The translations under genes were made by a program, and so were the position numbers. Shown piece by piece: positions 1 through 7,800 of a stretch of 15,492 nucleotides of DNA. The notes beneath the pieces are model-generated. The model made no database searches. It saw only the letters and a list, made by a program, of their open reading frames with translations, and was not told where the DNA came from. Location: the NCBI GenBank assembly GCA_025451145.1, contig JANWKX010000134.1:1-15492 (forward strand), written 5' to 3'. The stretch is from Vampirovibrionales bacterium. Its GTDB lineage: Bacteria > Cyanobacteriota > Vampirovibrionia > Vampirovibrionales > JAGQHJ01. The number at the start of each line of letters is the position of its first letter. Position 1 is the first letter of the stretch.

Positions 1-13
1 CACACGTAAGGGA

Positions 14-1261
14 TTAGAGGATCTCGATGAGCATCATGCTGATATCATCTTCTAACGGGGCCCCTTCGGTAAAATCAGACAGGGTCGTAATCAAGTGATC
101 CGTTAGATAAGGCGCGTGTTGTGAGATCCCTTCTCGAAGAACCGATTCAATTCGGGCTTCGCCGAACATTTCCCCTTGCGGGTTTCTCAGCTCTGACACG
201 CCATCGGTGAACAAATAGACCTTATCCCCGGCGTGTAACTGGACTTTATCCATCGGGTAATCAATATCCCGGACCCAGACCAGGGGGGTGCCGTTTTTTT
301 GCAATCGCTCCATGGCATCTTCTTTGGCCTGGTACCAAAACGGATAGGGATGACCTGCCCCTGAGCATTCTAACTCCAGGTTATCCAGATTGAGGCGCAT
401 GTAGATGCTGGTGACATAATCCCCGGTTTTAACAATATCAAACAACTCATTGTTCAGGTGAAACATGACCTCTGAAGGGGTACTGAGCTGATGGGTCAGC
501 CGGTACAAGGAGGTTTTAAAGATGGCGGTAATAAACCCGGCGGGCACCCCATGGCCTGAGACATCGGTAATGGAGATGCCAATGGCATTGTCTTTAAACT
601 TTAAAACATCGTACAGATCACCACCAAGCGCATCACAAGGGAGATAAATGCCTGAAATGCGGACTTTTTCATCCTGGTAATGGACCTTGGTAAATATTGG
701 GCCTTCTTCATCTTCAGAAGGTGAGACACAGGCTGGTGGTAACAGGCTTTGCTGGAGCTGTCTTGCGATATACAGCTCTTTTTCCACTTGGATATTTCGA
801 AGGGACAGTTCATCGTTGACGCTGTTCAACTGATCTGCCAAACTTCGGGCTTTTTCCAAGGAATCACTGAGCCGGAGGGCCGTATTAATTTTACAAACCA
901 GCTCCTGCATATCATAAGGGGCCTTTAAATAATCGTTGGCACCGGCATGAAGTCCTTCATACAGGTAATGGTGTGTGTGCTCCGATAAAGCTGGCGTTGG
1001 GGTCGATCCCAGAATGATAATCGGCAGATTTCCCAACAGGGTATCTTGGCGGATCTGGTGACAGAATTGAAAATGCGGGACATAACTGTCGGGAAGCACT
1101 TCAAGTAAGATTAAATCCGGTTGGTGGCTTTGCGTCAGGTCTGCCCAGGTAGATTCATCTGAGGTTTCAATGGCCAGCTCATAGCCTTCGGCGCTCAGTT
1201 GCGTGCAAAGGGTTTCTTGATGGGAAGATTGGGCGTGGGGGAAAAAGAGTATTTTTCGCAT
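14..1261 (-). CDS. Receiver (degenerate) - PP2C/SpoIIE-type serine phosphatase, RsbU-like
   Basis: A 415-residue soluble protein with three parts. Residues 1-128 are a CheY-like receiver, 130-172 a helical linker of signalling-coil type, and about 195-415 a SpoIIE/PP2C phosphatase. The phosphatase metal ligands are visible: GGDLYD (213-218), DVSGHG (233-238), FTDG (351-354) and DD at 405-406. The family removes phosphate from serine of STAS anti-anti-sigma proteins and so frees sigma factors. The receiver is odd: the usual acidic pair after strand 1 is replaced by FFPH, and the phosphoacceptor Asp is Glu54 (LLEVLP), while Ser86 and Lys113 are kept. Phosphorylation is therefore unlikely, and Glu may mimic the active state (inference). 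I chose the ATG at 1259-1261 because the receiver begins there; the frame stays open to an ATG at 1361-1363 and a TTG at 1367-1369. No clear Shine-Dalgarno is seen. No STAS partner is in the window. Confidence 0.9.
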   Translation of the reverse strand: MRKILFFPHAQSSHQETLCTQLSAEGYELAIETSDESTWADLTQSHQPDLILLEVLPDSYVPHFQFCHQIRQDTLLGNLPIIILGSTPTPALSEHTHHYLYEGLHAGANDYLKAPYDMQELVCKINTALRLSDSLEKARSLADQLNSVNDELSLRNIQVEKELYIARQLQQSLLPPACVSPSEDEEGPIFTKVHYQDEKVRISGIYLPCDALGGDLYDVLKFKDNAIGISITDVSGHGVPAGFITAIFKTSLYRLTHQLSTPSEVMFHLNNELFDIVKTGDYVTSIYMRLNLDNLELECSGAGHPYPFWYQAKEDAMERLQKNGTPLVWVRDIDYPMDKVQLHAGDKVYLFTDGVSELRNPQGEMFGEARIESVLREGISQHAPYLTDHLITTLSDFTEGAPLEDDISMMLIEIL

Positions 1262-1287
1262 GTGAAAACGCCATGAGAGGGCACGTA

Positions 1288-1317
1288 AGAATACTATACC
1301 GACTGCCTGAGTCACAA
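1288..1317 (-). promoter_or_regulatory. Candidate promoter for the receiver-phosphatase gene
   Basis: Read on the minus strand, TTGTGA (1312-1317) is followed after 18 nt by TATTCT (1288-1293), with TATAGT overlapping just upstream. A start point near 1281 would leave a leader of about 20 nt before the ATG at 1261. It would also place the upstream in-frame starts outside the transcript, which agrees with the chosen start. This is pattern only and weakly matched. Confidence 0.3.
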
Positions 1318-1470
1318 GAATCCTGTGGATAAGGGAACTTCCTGAGGCGTATCGATGTTTCATCGGCAACGCAATTTTTCAATCGACTTGCTTTTTATTC
1401 CACTGCCTTCTCATTAAAATACCTTTTCAGACGGGCGATTTGTTGATCTCATCATTGGAGTCGGTTCATC

Positions 1471-3051
1471 GTGTCAAGTGCCGCGATTGCTTGGGGACAG
1501 GGGGATTTGGGGACGTGGAATCGTCCTGTTCAAAGGGGTGGTCCATCTGATCGACTTCATCTCCTTTACAGCAACGATATTCACGAAAAATATAATTTGA
1601 TGCCCAACGTGGTCACGGCGTTTCAGCAGTTGGGTCAAGGTTTTCAGCAACAGGGCGAAGATGTCTTAAAGCTTTCTGCCGGGGACTGGAATGTCGGCAA
1701 AGAGCCTGAGCAACTTCAATTGAATGTGCTTCTGAATAATCTGGCAGGAATTAATGCCTCGACGTTAGGGAATCATGAGTATGATGCCGGGGCAGCAGCC
1801 TTGACACAGGCGTTAAACGCTGCAAATTACCCGGTTTTGGCTTCAAATCTGGAAGTCCCACAGACGAGCCATTTGTATGCTCAATTGCTCAGAGGAGAGC
1901 TTCAGTCCCAGCCCATGATTTGGCAGTCCTCCCATGGGGTTCGATACGGTTTAATCGGATTAACCGCTCCCGATGCTTCTCGCTATATGAATCCGGATGC
2001 CAACATGGAGGGGGTTTACACCGATGGTTTGGAAGCGAGTATTCAGAAACTGCAAGCCCAAGTCAATCAATTACAGGCCATGGGGGTTCAGCGGATTATC
2101 GCTGTGACCCATGTGGGGTATAAGGATGACTTGGAAATAGCCCGGCGGACCCAAGGGCTAGATATAGTTGTGGGCGGGCATTCCCATACCCAACTGAAAG
2201 GCATTCAACCTGGCGTCAATTTTGTGACCTCCGCTTCAGGGGAGCCGGTGATGATTGTCCAAACCGGAAAAGATGCCAAAGCCATGGGGGTTTTGGATGT
2301 GGCCTGGGATGCCTTTGGACGGGTAATCCCCTCAGCGAATCAGTTGATTAGTCCAACATGGTTTCCCAAAAACCCATTGGCCGATCAACTGATTGATCGT
2401 TATTTGGGGCCTCAAACGCCGATGGCCCGGATGGCTCAAGAGGTGGATACGGACAATGCCCCGTGTGAAGGCGAGAACGGGGTGGCGGATGCCATTGCGG
2501 ATGCGGCTTGGCAGGCCACCAATACGGATATTACCTTTTTTAAAGGCAATGAACTGAGAAATGATATCGCTCAAGGCGTTTTTACCGATCGGGATTTAAA
2601 AATCCTGTTGCCCTTTAACGATCCCATTGTGGCCTTTGAGATGACAGGCGATCAGATCATGGCAGCACTCAACGAGTCGGCCCGATGCCTGAAAACCCAT
2701 GACAACCATCCGGGGATCTTGCATCCGGCTGGGTTGCGTTACACCGTGGATAGGCAAACCGGAAAGGCGACTCAGGTGACGGTTTTCAATCGAGATACCG
2801 GATCTTGGGCACCCTTGTCTCGAAAGAAGCATTATTCTGTCGCGGTCGGAGAATTTTTGGCCAAAAACAAGAAAGAATATCCGGTTTTTAAAACGGTGCC
2901 TGTGATGTACCGTTTTCCCTTCAGCTTTCGCAAGGCCTTTGGGCAATGGATCCTGTCTCAGCAAGGTACAGCGATAACGTTCCCCCAAGATGGTCGCTTG
3001 ACTCAGCTCAATGCAAATTTATCGTCTCCTCGCTTGGATTTGACAGGCTAA
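1471..3051 (+). CDS. 5'-nucleotidase / UshA-family metallophosphatase
   Basis: A 526-residue two-domain protein of the UshA/YfkN family, which hydrolyses 5'-nucleotides or related phosphate esters. The N-terminal calcineurin-like domain (about 28-285) shows the dimetal ligands in order: SNDIH (34-38), GDW (71-73), GNHEYD (100-105), H214 in THVG, and GGHSH (235-239). The C-terminal 5'-nucleotidase domain (about 320-515) contains KGNELRND, the counterpart of the usual GGIR segment, and the PFNDPIV segment. The start is the GTG at 1471; GGAG lies at 1457-1460, a slightly long spacing. An in-frame TGA at 1444-1446 blocks any useful extension. Unusually for a family that is mostly exported, no signal peptide is visible; the only hint is a short SSAAIA stretch at the start. 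It is divergent from the receiver-phosphatase gene and stands alone on the plus strand. The substrate cannot be told from sequence. Confidence 0.88.
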   Translation: MSSAAIAWGQGDLGTWNRPVQRGGPSDRLHLLYSNDIHEKYNLMPNVVTAFQQLGQGFQQQGEDVLKLSAGDWNVGKEPEQLQLNVLLNNLAGINASTLGNHEYDAGAAALTQALNAANYPVLASNLEVPQTSHLYAQLLRGELQSQPMIWQSSHGVRYGLIGLTAPDASRYMNPDANMEGVYTDGLEASIQKLQAQVNQLQAMGVQRIIAVTHVGYKDDLEIARRTQGLDIVVGGHSHTQLKGIQPGVNFVTSASGEPVMIVQTGKDAKAMGVLDVAWDAFGRVIPSANQLISPTWFPKNPLADQLIDRYLGPQTPMARMAQEVDTDNAPCEGENGVADAIADAAWQATNTDITFFKGNELRNDIAQGVFTDRDLKILLPFNDPIVAFEMTGDQIMAALNESARCLKTHDNHPGILHPAGLRYTVDRQTGKATQVTVFNRDTGSWAPLSRKKHYSVAVGEFLAKNKKEYPVFKTVPVMYRFPFSFRKAFGQWILSQQGTAITFPQDGRLTQLNANLSSPRLDLTG

Positions 3052-3093
3052 TGCCCTCCAGAAGACGGTCAGTCGGTTTATAATGAGCTGCAA

Positions 3094-3134
3094 AAAAATA
3101 AAAAAGCCTGCTTGTTCCCCCCATAAGCAGGCTT
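3094..3134 (-). terminator. Intrinsic terminator, minus strand
   Basis: A perfect 10-bp stem, AAGCCTGCTT (3104-3113) with AAGCAGGCTT (3125-3134), encloses an 11-nt loop. Read on the minus strand it is followed by a run of T with one A interruption (the A tract 3092-3105 on the plus strand). On the plus strand no T run follows, so this serves minus-strand transcripts: the candidate small RNA and any read-through from scpB. Confidence 0.8.
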
Positions 3135-3315
3135 AAGATGAACAATCGTTAATGACTCACCCTGTTGGAGTGCTCTACCTCGCTTAAACGTTAAAACTTG
3201 GTTTGGCTGGTTCCTCCAGAATACAGTGCGCCGAATCACCATTGGTGGGTTGAACTGCTCTCTGGATTGCCCATTGGTAGAGCCATACAGGTTATTCTAT
3301 TGTTGAGCCATTGTT
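3100..3315 (-). ncRNA. Candidate structured small RNA, possibly 6S-like, ending in an intrinsic terminator
   Basis: No protein gene fits here. The stretch contains nested complementary segments that would fold into one long rod: 3141-3146 with 3299-3304 (AACAAT/ATTGTT), 3161-3165 with 3287-3291 (CCTGT/ACAGG), 3172-3179 with 3276-3283 (GCTCTACC/GGTAGAGC), 3215-3220 with 3261-3266 (TCCAGA/TCTGGA), and 3224-3227 with 3254-3257 (CAGT/ACTG). Between the third and fourth helices is an asymmetric open region of 9 nt (3267-3275) facing 35 nt (3180-3214). On the minus strand this is followed at once by a strong hairpin and T tract, which fixes the strand. A TAATAA at 3317-3322 could be a -10 box, giving an RNA of about 200 nt. 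The rod with a central bubble recalls 6S RNA, but I recognise no family sequence. It could also be processed from the scpB 3' region. Confidence 0.42.
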
Positions 3316-3370
3316 TTTATTACCCCTAGTTAGCCTTGTCCTCACCCGGAAAGTTTTTTCCAGATCGTGG

Positions 3371-3403
3371 GGTTTAAATCCTTTGTGGTTTCTGATTTAA
3401 ACC
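3371..3403. repeat. 10-bp inverted repeat between scpB and the candidate small RNA
   Basis: GGTTTAAATC (3371-3380) is exactly complementary to GATTTAAACC (3394-3403), with a 13-nt spacer. Neither side carries a T tract, so it is not a standard terminator. It lies upstream of the candidate small RNA as read on the minus strand, and could be an operator or an RNA hairpin. Confidence 0.5.
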
Positions 3404-3530
3404 TTACATATGTATAAAGTAAAAAACAATTCACTTTGTGCCACCATGTAAACTTCTTGTAATATTTTTAAGGTTTCCCCATTGGAGCGCTTTTGATGGG
3501 GAGGGGTAAGGCGTTTTTGGGTATAAAGAT
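3404..3530. other. Non-coding stretch downstream of scpB with a weak hairpin
   Basis: No plausible gene is seen here. CCCCAT (3477-3482) pairs with ATGGGG (3496-3501) around a 13-nt spacer and could form a hairpin in the scpB 3' untranslated region. The following minus-strand sequence is A/T-rich without a clean T tract, so scpB may read through to the terminator at 3094-3134. TATACA-like sequence near 3408-3414 on the minus strand is another possible -10 box. Confidence 0.4.
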
Positions 3531-4070
3531 TTAGGTTGCCAGAGCTTGATCTTCTGAAAGTAATAATTCTTCAGGCTCTTGGGTAATGGTGACCAATTTT
3601 TTCAGTTCGTCTTTATCGCCAGTGAGTTTGAAGTACTCATGAAAACGGGGTGTGACGTTCAGGATAAAGCTTCGATCCTTGCGACGCTTGGAAATGAGCC
3701 GTAAATTCAGAAGTTCCTTAATATGATCATAGGCCGATGCGCCACGGGCTTCAATGAGCTGGGTCTGCATAATAGGGCTGTGCAGGGCAATGGCCGATAG
3801 GGTCCTCAGGGTGGCTATCGAGAGTTCCACGGGAATCATCTGATTGACCACAGCATCAAAGGCGTCTTTGACTTGAAGGATGTAGCCGTCACTGTCATCA
3901 ATTTCCAAAGCCGATTCATCTCGACAGGCGTAGTCATTGATCAGCTCCAGTAATGCCTCTTCCACCGACTCCACCGATTCACCCAGCTTCTCGGCGATTT
4001 CCGGGATTTGAAGGGCACGACCGGTTAAAAACAGAACGGCTTCGATTTTGCCTTTAAGCTGCGTGTTCAT
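3531..4070 (-). CDS. scpB: Segregation and condensation protein B
   Basis: A 179-residue protein matching ScpB, the kleisin-associated dimeric subunit of the bacterial SMC condensin that organises and segregates the chromosome. The N-terminal half (about 3-75, starting KGKIEAVLFLTGRAL) and the C-terminal half (about 82-165, with ELSIATLRTLSAIALHSPI) are the two winged-helix domains of the family. The EARGASAYDHIKELLNLRLI segment is typical of the second. Length is normal for ScpB. The ATG at 4068-4070 lies 4 nt after the scpA stop, which suggests translational coupling, with an AGGTT sequence just upstream inside the scpA end. It is the last gene of the smc-scpA-scpB cluster. Confidence 0.93.
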   Translation of the reverse strand: MNTQLKGKIEAVLFLTGRALQIPEIAEKLGESVESVEEALLELINDYACRDESALEIDDSDGYILQVKDAFDAVVNQMIPVELSIATLRTLSAIALHSPIMQTQLIEARGASAYDHIKELLNLRLISKRRKDRSFILNVTPRFHEYFKLTGDKDELKKLVTITQEPEELLLSEDQALAT

Positions 4071-4074
4071 CGGG

Positions 4075-4896
4075 CTAACCTGCCATGTCTAAAGGTTTTT
4101 CTACGGCATCTATCATAGCATTTTCCGAATCTTCGGTTTGGGGGCAGATGTACAGCTCACTGTAAAAGGTCTCTTGCTGGAAATCCACTTCGCCTCGGGC
4201 CGCCAGAAACAGCAAGGCAATAAAGGCGGATACCCTATCAATCTTGCCCTCTTCCACCAGTTGGCTCAGGCTAATGGCTTCATCCTGGGTAAAAAAGCGC
4301 TCCAGTAAGCCTTGCATCCTGAAAATCGTGTCTTCAATGAATTCTTCATGGGCCAATTCGACAATCTCTTCAGAGGAGAGATCGGCAAAGTTATACATAC
4401 GTCTGCGCTCTGCCCGTTCAACGGTTTCTCTCAGACGGCGCTTACGCTCCAATTCTTCGTATTTCTGGAGTTCATGAATCAAATCATTTAAGGTGACTTT
4501 ACGATTTCTGGGTTGTTTCACGCTGGTTCGGCGTCGAATCACCCGGTCTAAGGCTTCAAAGGCCAGGGCAATTTTTCCAAGGGGCTTGTGCGCACTCTCT
4601 AATCCTAATTCGAGGAAGTCACCATCCGTTTCGTCATCCTGGAAGGCCTCTTCTGCCATAAAATTAATGCCTGCCAGGCTATCGGATTTCATCCGAAGCA
4701 AAATGGCGGCATAGAGTAAGGTTTTACCGGTGAGTTTTAAATCATGAGATTTGAGTTCGCCTAATATTTGGAGGTATTGATCGGTAACTTCGCCAATATC
4801 AATGTTCCAAGGGTCAATCTTCCCGGTCTTGGCCAAATGAACCAGAATCTCGATCCCATCAATCGGGGTGGTATTGGGTGAAGACTCAGGAAGCAT
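4075..4896 (-). CDS. scpA: Segregation and condensation protein A (kleisin)
   Basis: A 273-residue ScpA, the kleisin that bridges the two SMC heads and carries ScpB. The N-terminal SMC-neck-binding motif is clear at about 13-43 (LVHLAKTGKIDPWNIDI then EVTDQYL). The C-terminal winged helix that binds the SMC head is at about 195-250 and includes SFLALLFL-type wording (VSAFIALLFLAARGEV). The open frame runs further upstream to 5016, but that part lies in the smc coding region and is non-family sequence. I therefore chose the ATG at 4894-4896, which overlaps the smc stop by 11 nt and has GGAG at 4909-4912. A charged helical segment rich in E and R (about 140-175) links the two ends. Length fits the family. 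Confidence 0.93.
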   Translation of the reverse strand: MLPESSPNTTPIDGIEILVHLAKTGKIDPWNIDIGEVTDQYLQILGELKSHDLKLTGKTLLYAAILLRMKSDSLAGINFMAEEAFQDDETDGDFLELGLESAHKPLGKIALAFEALDRVIRRRTSVKQPRNRKVTLNDLIHELQKYEELERKRRLRETVERAERRRMYNFADLSSEEIVELAHEEFIEDTIFRMQGLLERFFTQDEAISLSQLVEEGKIDRVSAFIALLFLAARGEVDFQQETFYSELYICPQTEDSENAMIDAVEKPLDMAG

Positions 4897-7800
4897 CTTG
4901 TAATAACACTCCGGCCACTTTGGAGATACCATCCCGTTTTTGGGTGACGCCCACCGTCCGATCCGAATGCTGGAGCATGGGCTTTCGGAGTGAAACGACA
5001 ATAAACTGGGCCGCACTCGATTGCTTTTTCACCATATGAGCCAGCTTCTCGGCATTGATCCCATCCAGGAACATATCGACCTCATCAAAGGCATAGAAAG
5101 GAGCAGGCATATAGCGCTGGAAGGAGAAGACAAAGGCCAAGGCTGTCAACGATTTTTCGCCTCCACTCATGGCTTCCAGGCGAAGCATCTTTTTGCCTCT
5201 AGGTCTGGCTTCGATGGTGAGGCCACCGCTTAACGGATCTATGGGGTTGGTCAGGACCAAATGCCCTTCACCATCTGAGAGTTCTGCAAAAATTTCTTTA
5301 AAATTGTTATCCACATTCTCAAAGGCTGTGATAAAGGCATTCAGTTTTAATTCTGAATAGCCACTGATTTTAATGCCCAAATCTTCTTTTTCCCGGCTGA
5401 GGGTCTCAATTTTCTCGGTCAATTCCTGATTCCGGGCCATCACTTCATCATAATCCTGAATGGCACGCATATTAACAGGCCCCATGGCTTCCATTTGGCG
5501 ATCCAGCTTTTGGATATTCTTTTGAATCTCTTCAAATTCAGGAATATTTTCCGATTGAACCTCTTGAGGGTTAATGCCGGCTTCTTGAAGTTCAAGCGCA
5601 ACGGCGGCAATCTGAGGTTGTAATTCTTTCTGGCGGGCTTGGCAAGACAGAATCTGCTCTTCAATCAAGGCAATATCCCGACTCAGTTGGTGTTTCTGCT
5701 GTTCTTCTTCAATCAATTGATGCTGAACCTTGTCTCGCTCTTCTTGCAGACGCTTCAATTCTTCATCCAATTCACCGGTTTGGCTCTCCAGGCTGGCAAT
5801 CTGTTTGCCGATGAGTTGAATTTCTTCCTGCATTTGGCGAACTTCTTTGTCTAAGGTCTCGTTGTTGGTTTTAATTTGCTGCATCTGATCGTGATAGCTT
5901 TGAATTCCTTTTTCCTGGAATCCTTTTTCCAGATTTTTAGTATGGATATCCGCCTGGATATTCCGAATCTGGGTTTCATAGGCCCGAATCTGAAACTCAA
6001 TGCTTTCAATGTCCGCCTTTAAGTTATCCAGTTGCTCGGTGGGCAGTTGGGCATCAATTTCATTCAGCGTCTGTTTCAGTGTTTCAACCTGGGCTTCATC
6101 CGTTTCAAGCTTGTGAATGAGGACTTTTTGATCGGCTTCAAGTTGGGCCAATTGTGCCTTTAATTCATCGAGATTGTCATCCGAGGTGTCAGATACGCCA
6201 ATTTGCTGCAGTTCCCGCTTGAGGGCTTCCAATTCCATTTGCTTACGCTGAAATTCCGTTAAAAACTGGTTGAAGTCTTCTTTGAGGGCATCCAGTTTAA
6301 GCTCGCCAGAGGTGACTCGTTTTTCCAGGCGGGTCTGTTCCTCTTCTTTGGCTTCCAGCTGTTCACGAAGGGTTTGAAGCTGCTGATCGGATTTGCCGGA
6401 ACTCAGTTTCCCGCCTGCCTGTGCCGATTGAGAGCCCCCTGTCATGGCCCCGGTTTTTTCCAGCAAAGAACCGTCTAGCGTCACCATACGGTACTTGCGG
6501 AGGTATTTACGGGCAACTGCCATGTTCTCAACGATGACGGTATCGCCCAAGGCATAAGCGAAAATGTTCTGATATTCGCTATCAAAGTCAATTAGATTGA
6601 ACGCGTAATCGATAATGCCATCATCATTAGGCAAGAGCGGTAGAAATTGGCTTTCCCGCATCTTGTTCAAGGGTAAAAAAGTAGCTCGACCTGCCCGTGT
6701 GCGCTGTAAAAGTTCAATCCCTTCCTGGGCCACATGGTCGTTATCCACCACGATGCTTCTCATGCGTCCACCCAAGGCAATTTCAAGGGCCAGGGAGAAT
6801 TCCTCATCCACCTGAGCCAACTGGGTCAGGGTGCCATGAATACCTTTAATCCCTGAATTTAAAATGGTATCGACAGCACGACCCATATTCACTTCTTCAT
6901 ATGCGCGTTTTTGAGCTTCCAGTTGGGTGTATTCCCGGTGCAATTTATTTAAATCACCAGAAGTCGTGTTAAAGGCAACACGAAGCTTGGCCACTTCCAG
7001 TTGCTGCTGTTGAACTTGGCTTTCAAAAGCTTGTTTTTCCAGTTGGGCATCCTGGAGCCATTTTTCCAGGGGCTTAAAGGTCGCATCAATCTCGGCTTTT
7101 CTGGCGCCACTTTGAGAGAGCCTGGAGGCCTGGTAGTCCAGCTCTCGTTGTTGACGTTCATAGGCGGCTTCCAAATCGAGTTTCTGGCGTTTGGTTTCTG
7201 AAAACCCATCTTCGACCTGGGTCAATTGGGTTCGAATGTTGTTTCGCCTTTCGCCCAGTTCTCCAGTGGCGTTCATCAGCTGGGCAATGGCGTCTTGTTT
7301 TTCATTTAAATGGGCTTGTTCAGCCTGTAACTTGGTTTGAATTTCCTGTTCCTGCTGTTGAAACAGTTCCAGCGTGGTATTGGAATCCTCAATGGTGGTT
7401 TTGAGCCGGGCAATCTCTTCTTGCGCACGTTCAAACTGTTTGGCATGCTCTTGTTTTTTCTCTTGGGAAAAGAGAATGGAGTCTTTTTTCCGTGAAATGG
7501 CTCCTTTTAAGCCTTCGATTTGCTTTTTTAAAGCGATTTGCTGATCTTCGCCTTTCCGTTTGACTTCGTTGGCGATTTTATTCAGGGCTTCCCGGGTCTG
7601 AAGGATTTGGGCTTCCATCTGTTGAAGCTGTTGATTGAGCGTTGTTCGTTGTTTTCGGGAGAGTATAATGTTCTGTTCTGCCGCCTCAATGGCTTGTTTT
7701 AAGCCCAAATATTTGGCTGATAAAAACAGGCTTTCAAACCGATGCTTTTCATCCTTGAGTTTTTGATATTTGAGGGCCTGATCCCGCTCTTGGGCCAATT

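Noticed and set aside
3040..3084. TTGACA (3040-3045) and TATAAT (3079-3084) on the plus strand as a promoter
   Set aside because: They are 33 nt apart, far more than a sigma-70 spacer, the first lies inside the nucleotidase coding region, and no plus-strand gene follows.
3172..3283. GGTAGAGC segments resembling tRNA D-arms on both strands
   Set aside because: No acceptor stem, anticodon arm or GGTTCGA-type T-arm lies at tRNA spacing; the two segments are complementary to each other and fit better as a helix of the candidate small RNA.
4897..5016. Longer ScpA start upstream
   Set aside because: The extra 40 residues lie inside the smc end in another frame and do not resemble the ScpA N-terminus.
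6949..7209. Open frames antisense to or overlapping smc, including several of 60-96 codons
   Set aside because: They are shadows of the long coiled-coil coding sequence, with no ribosome site or recognisable domain.
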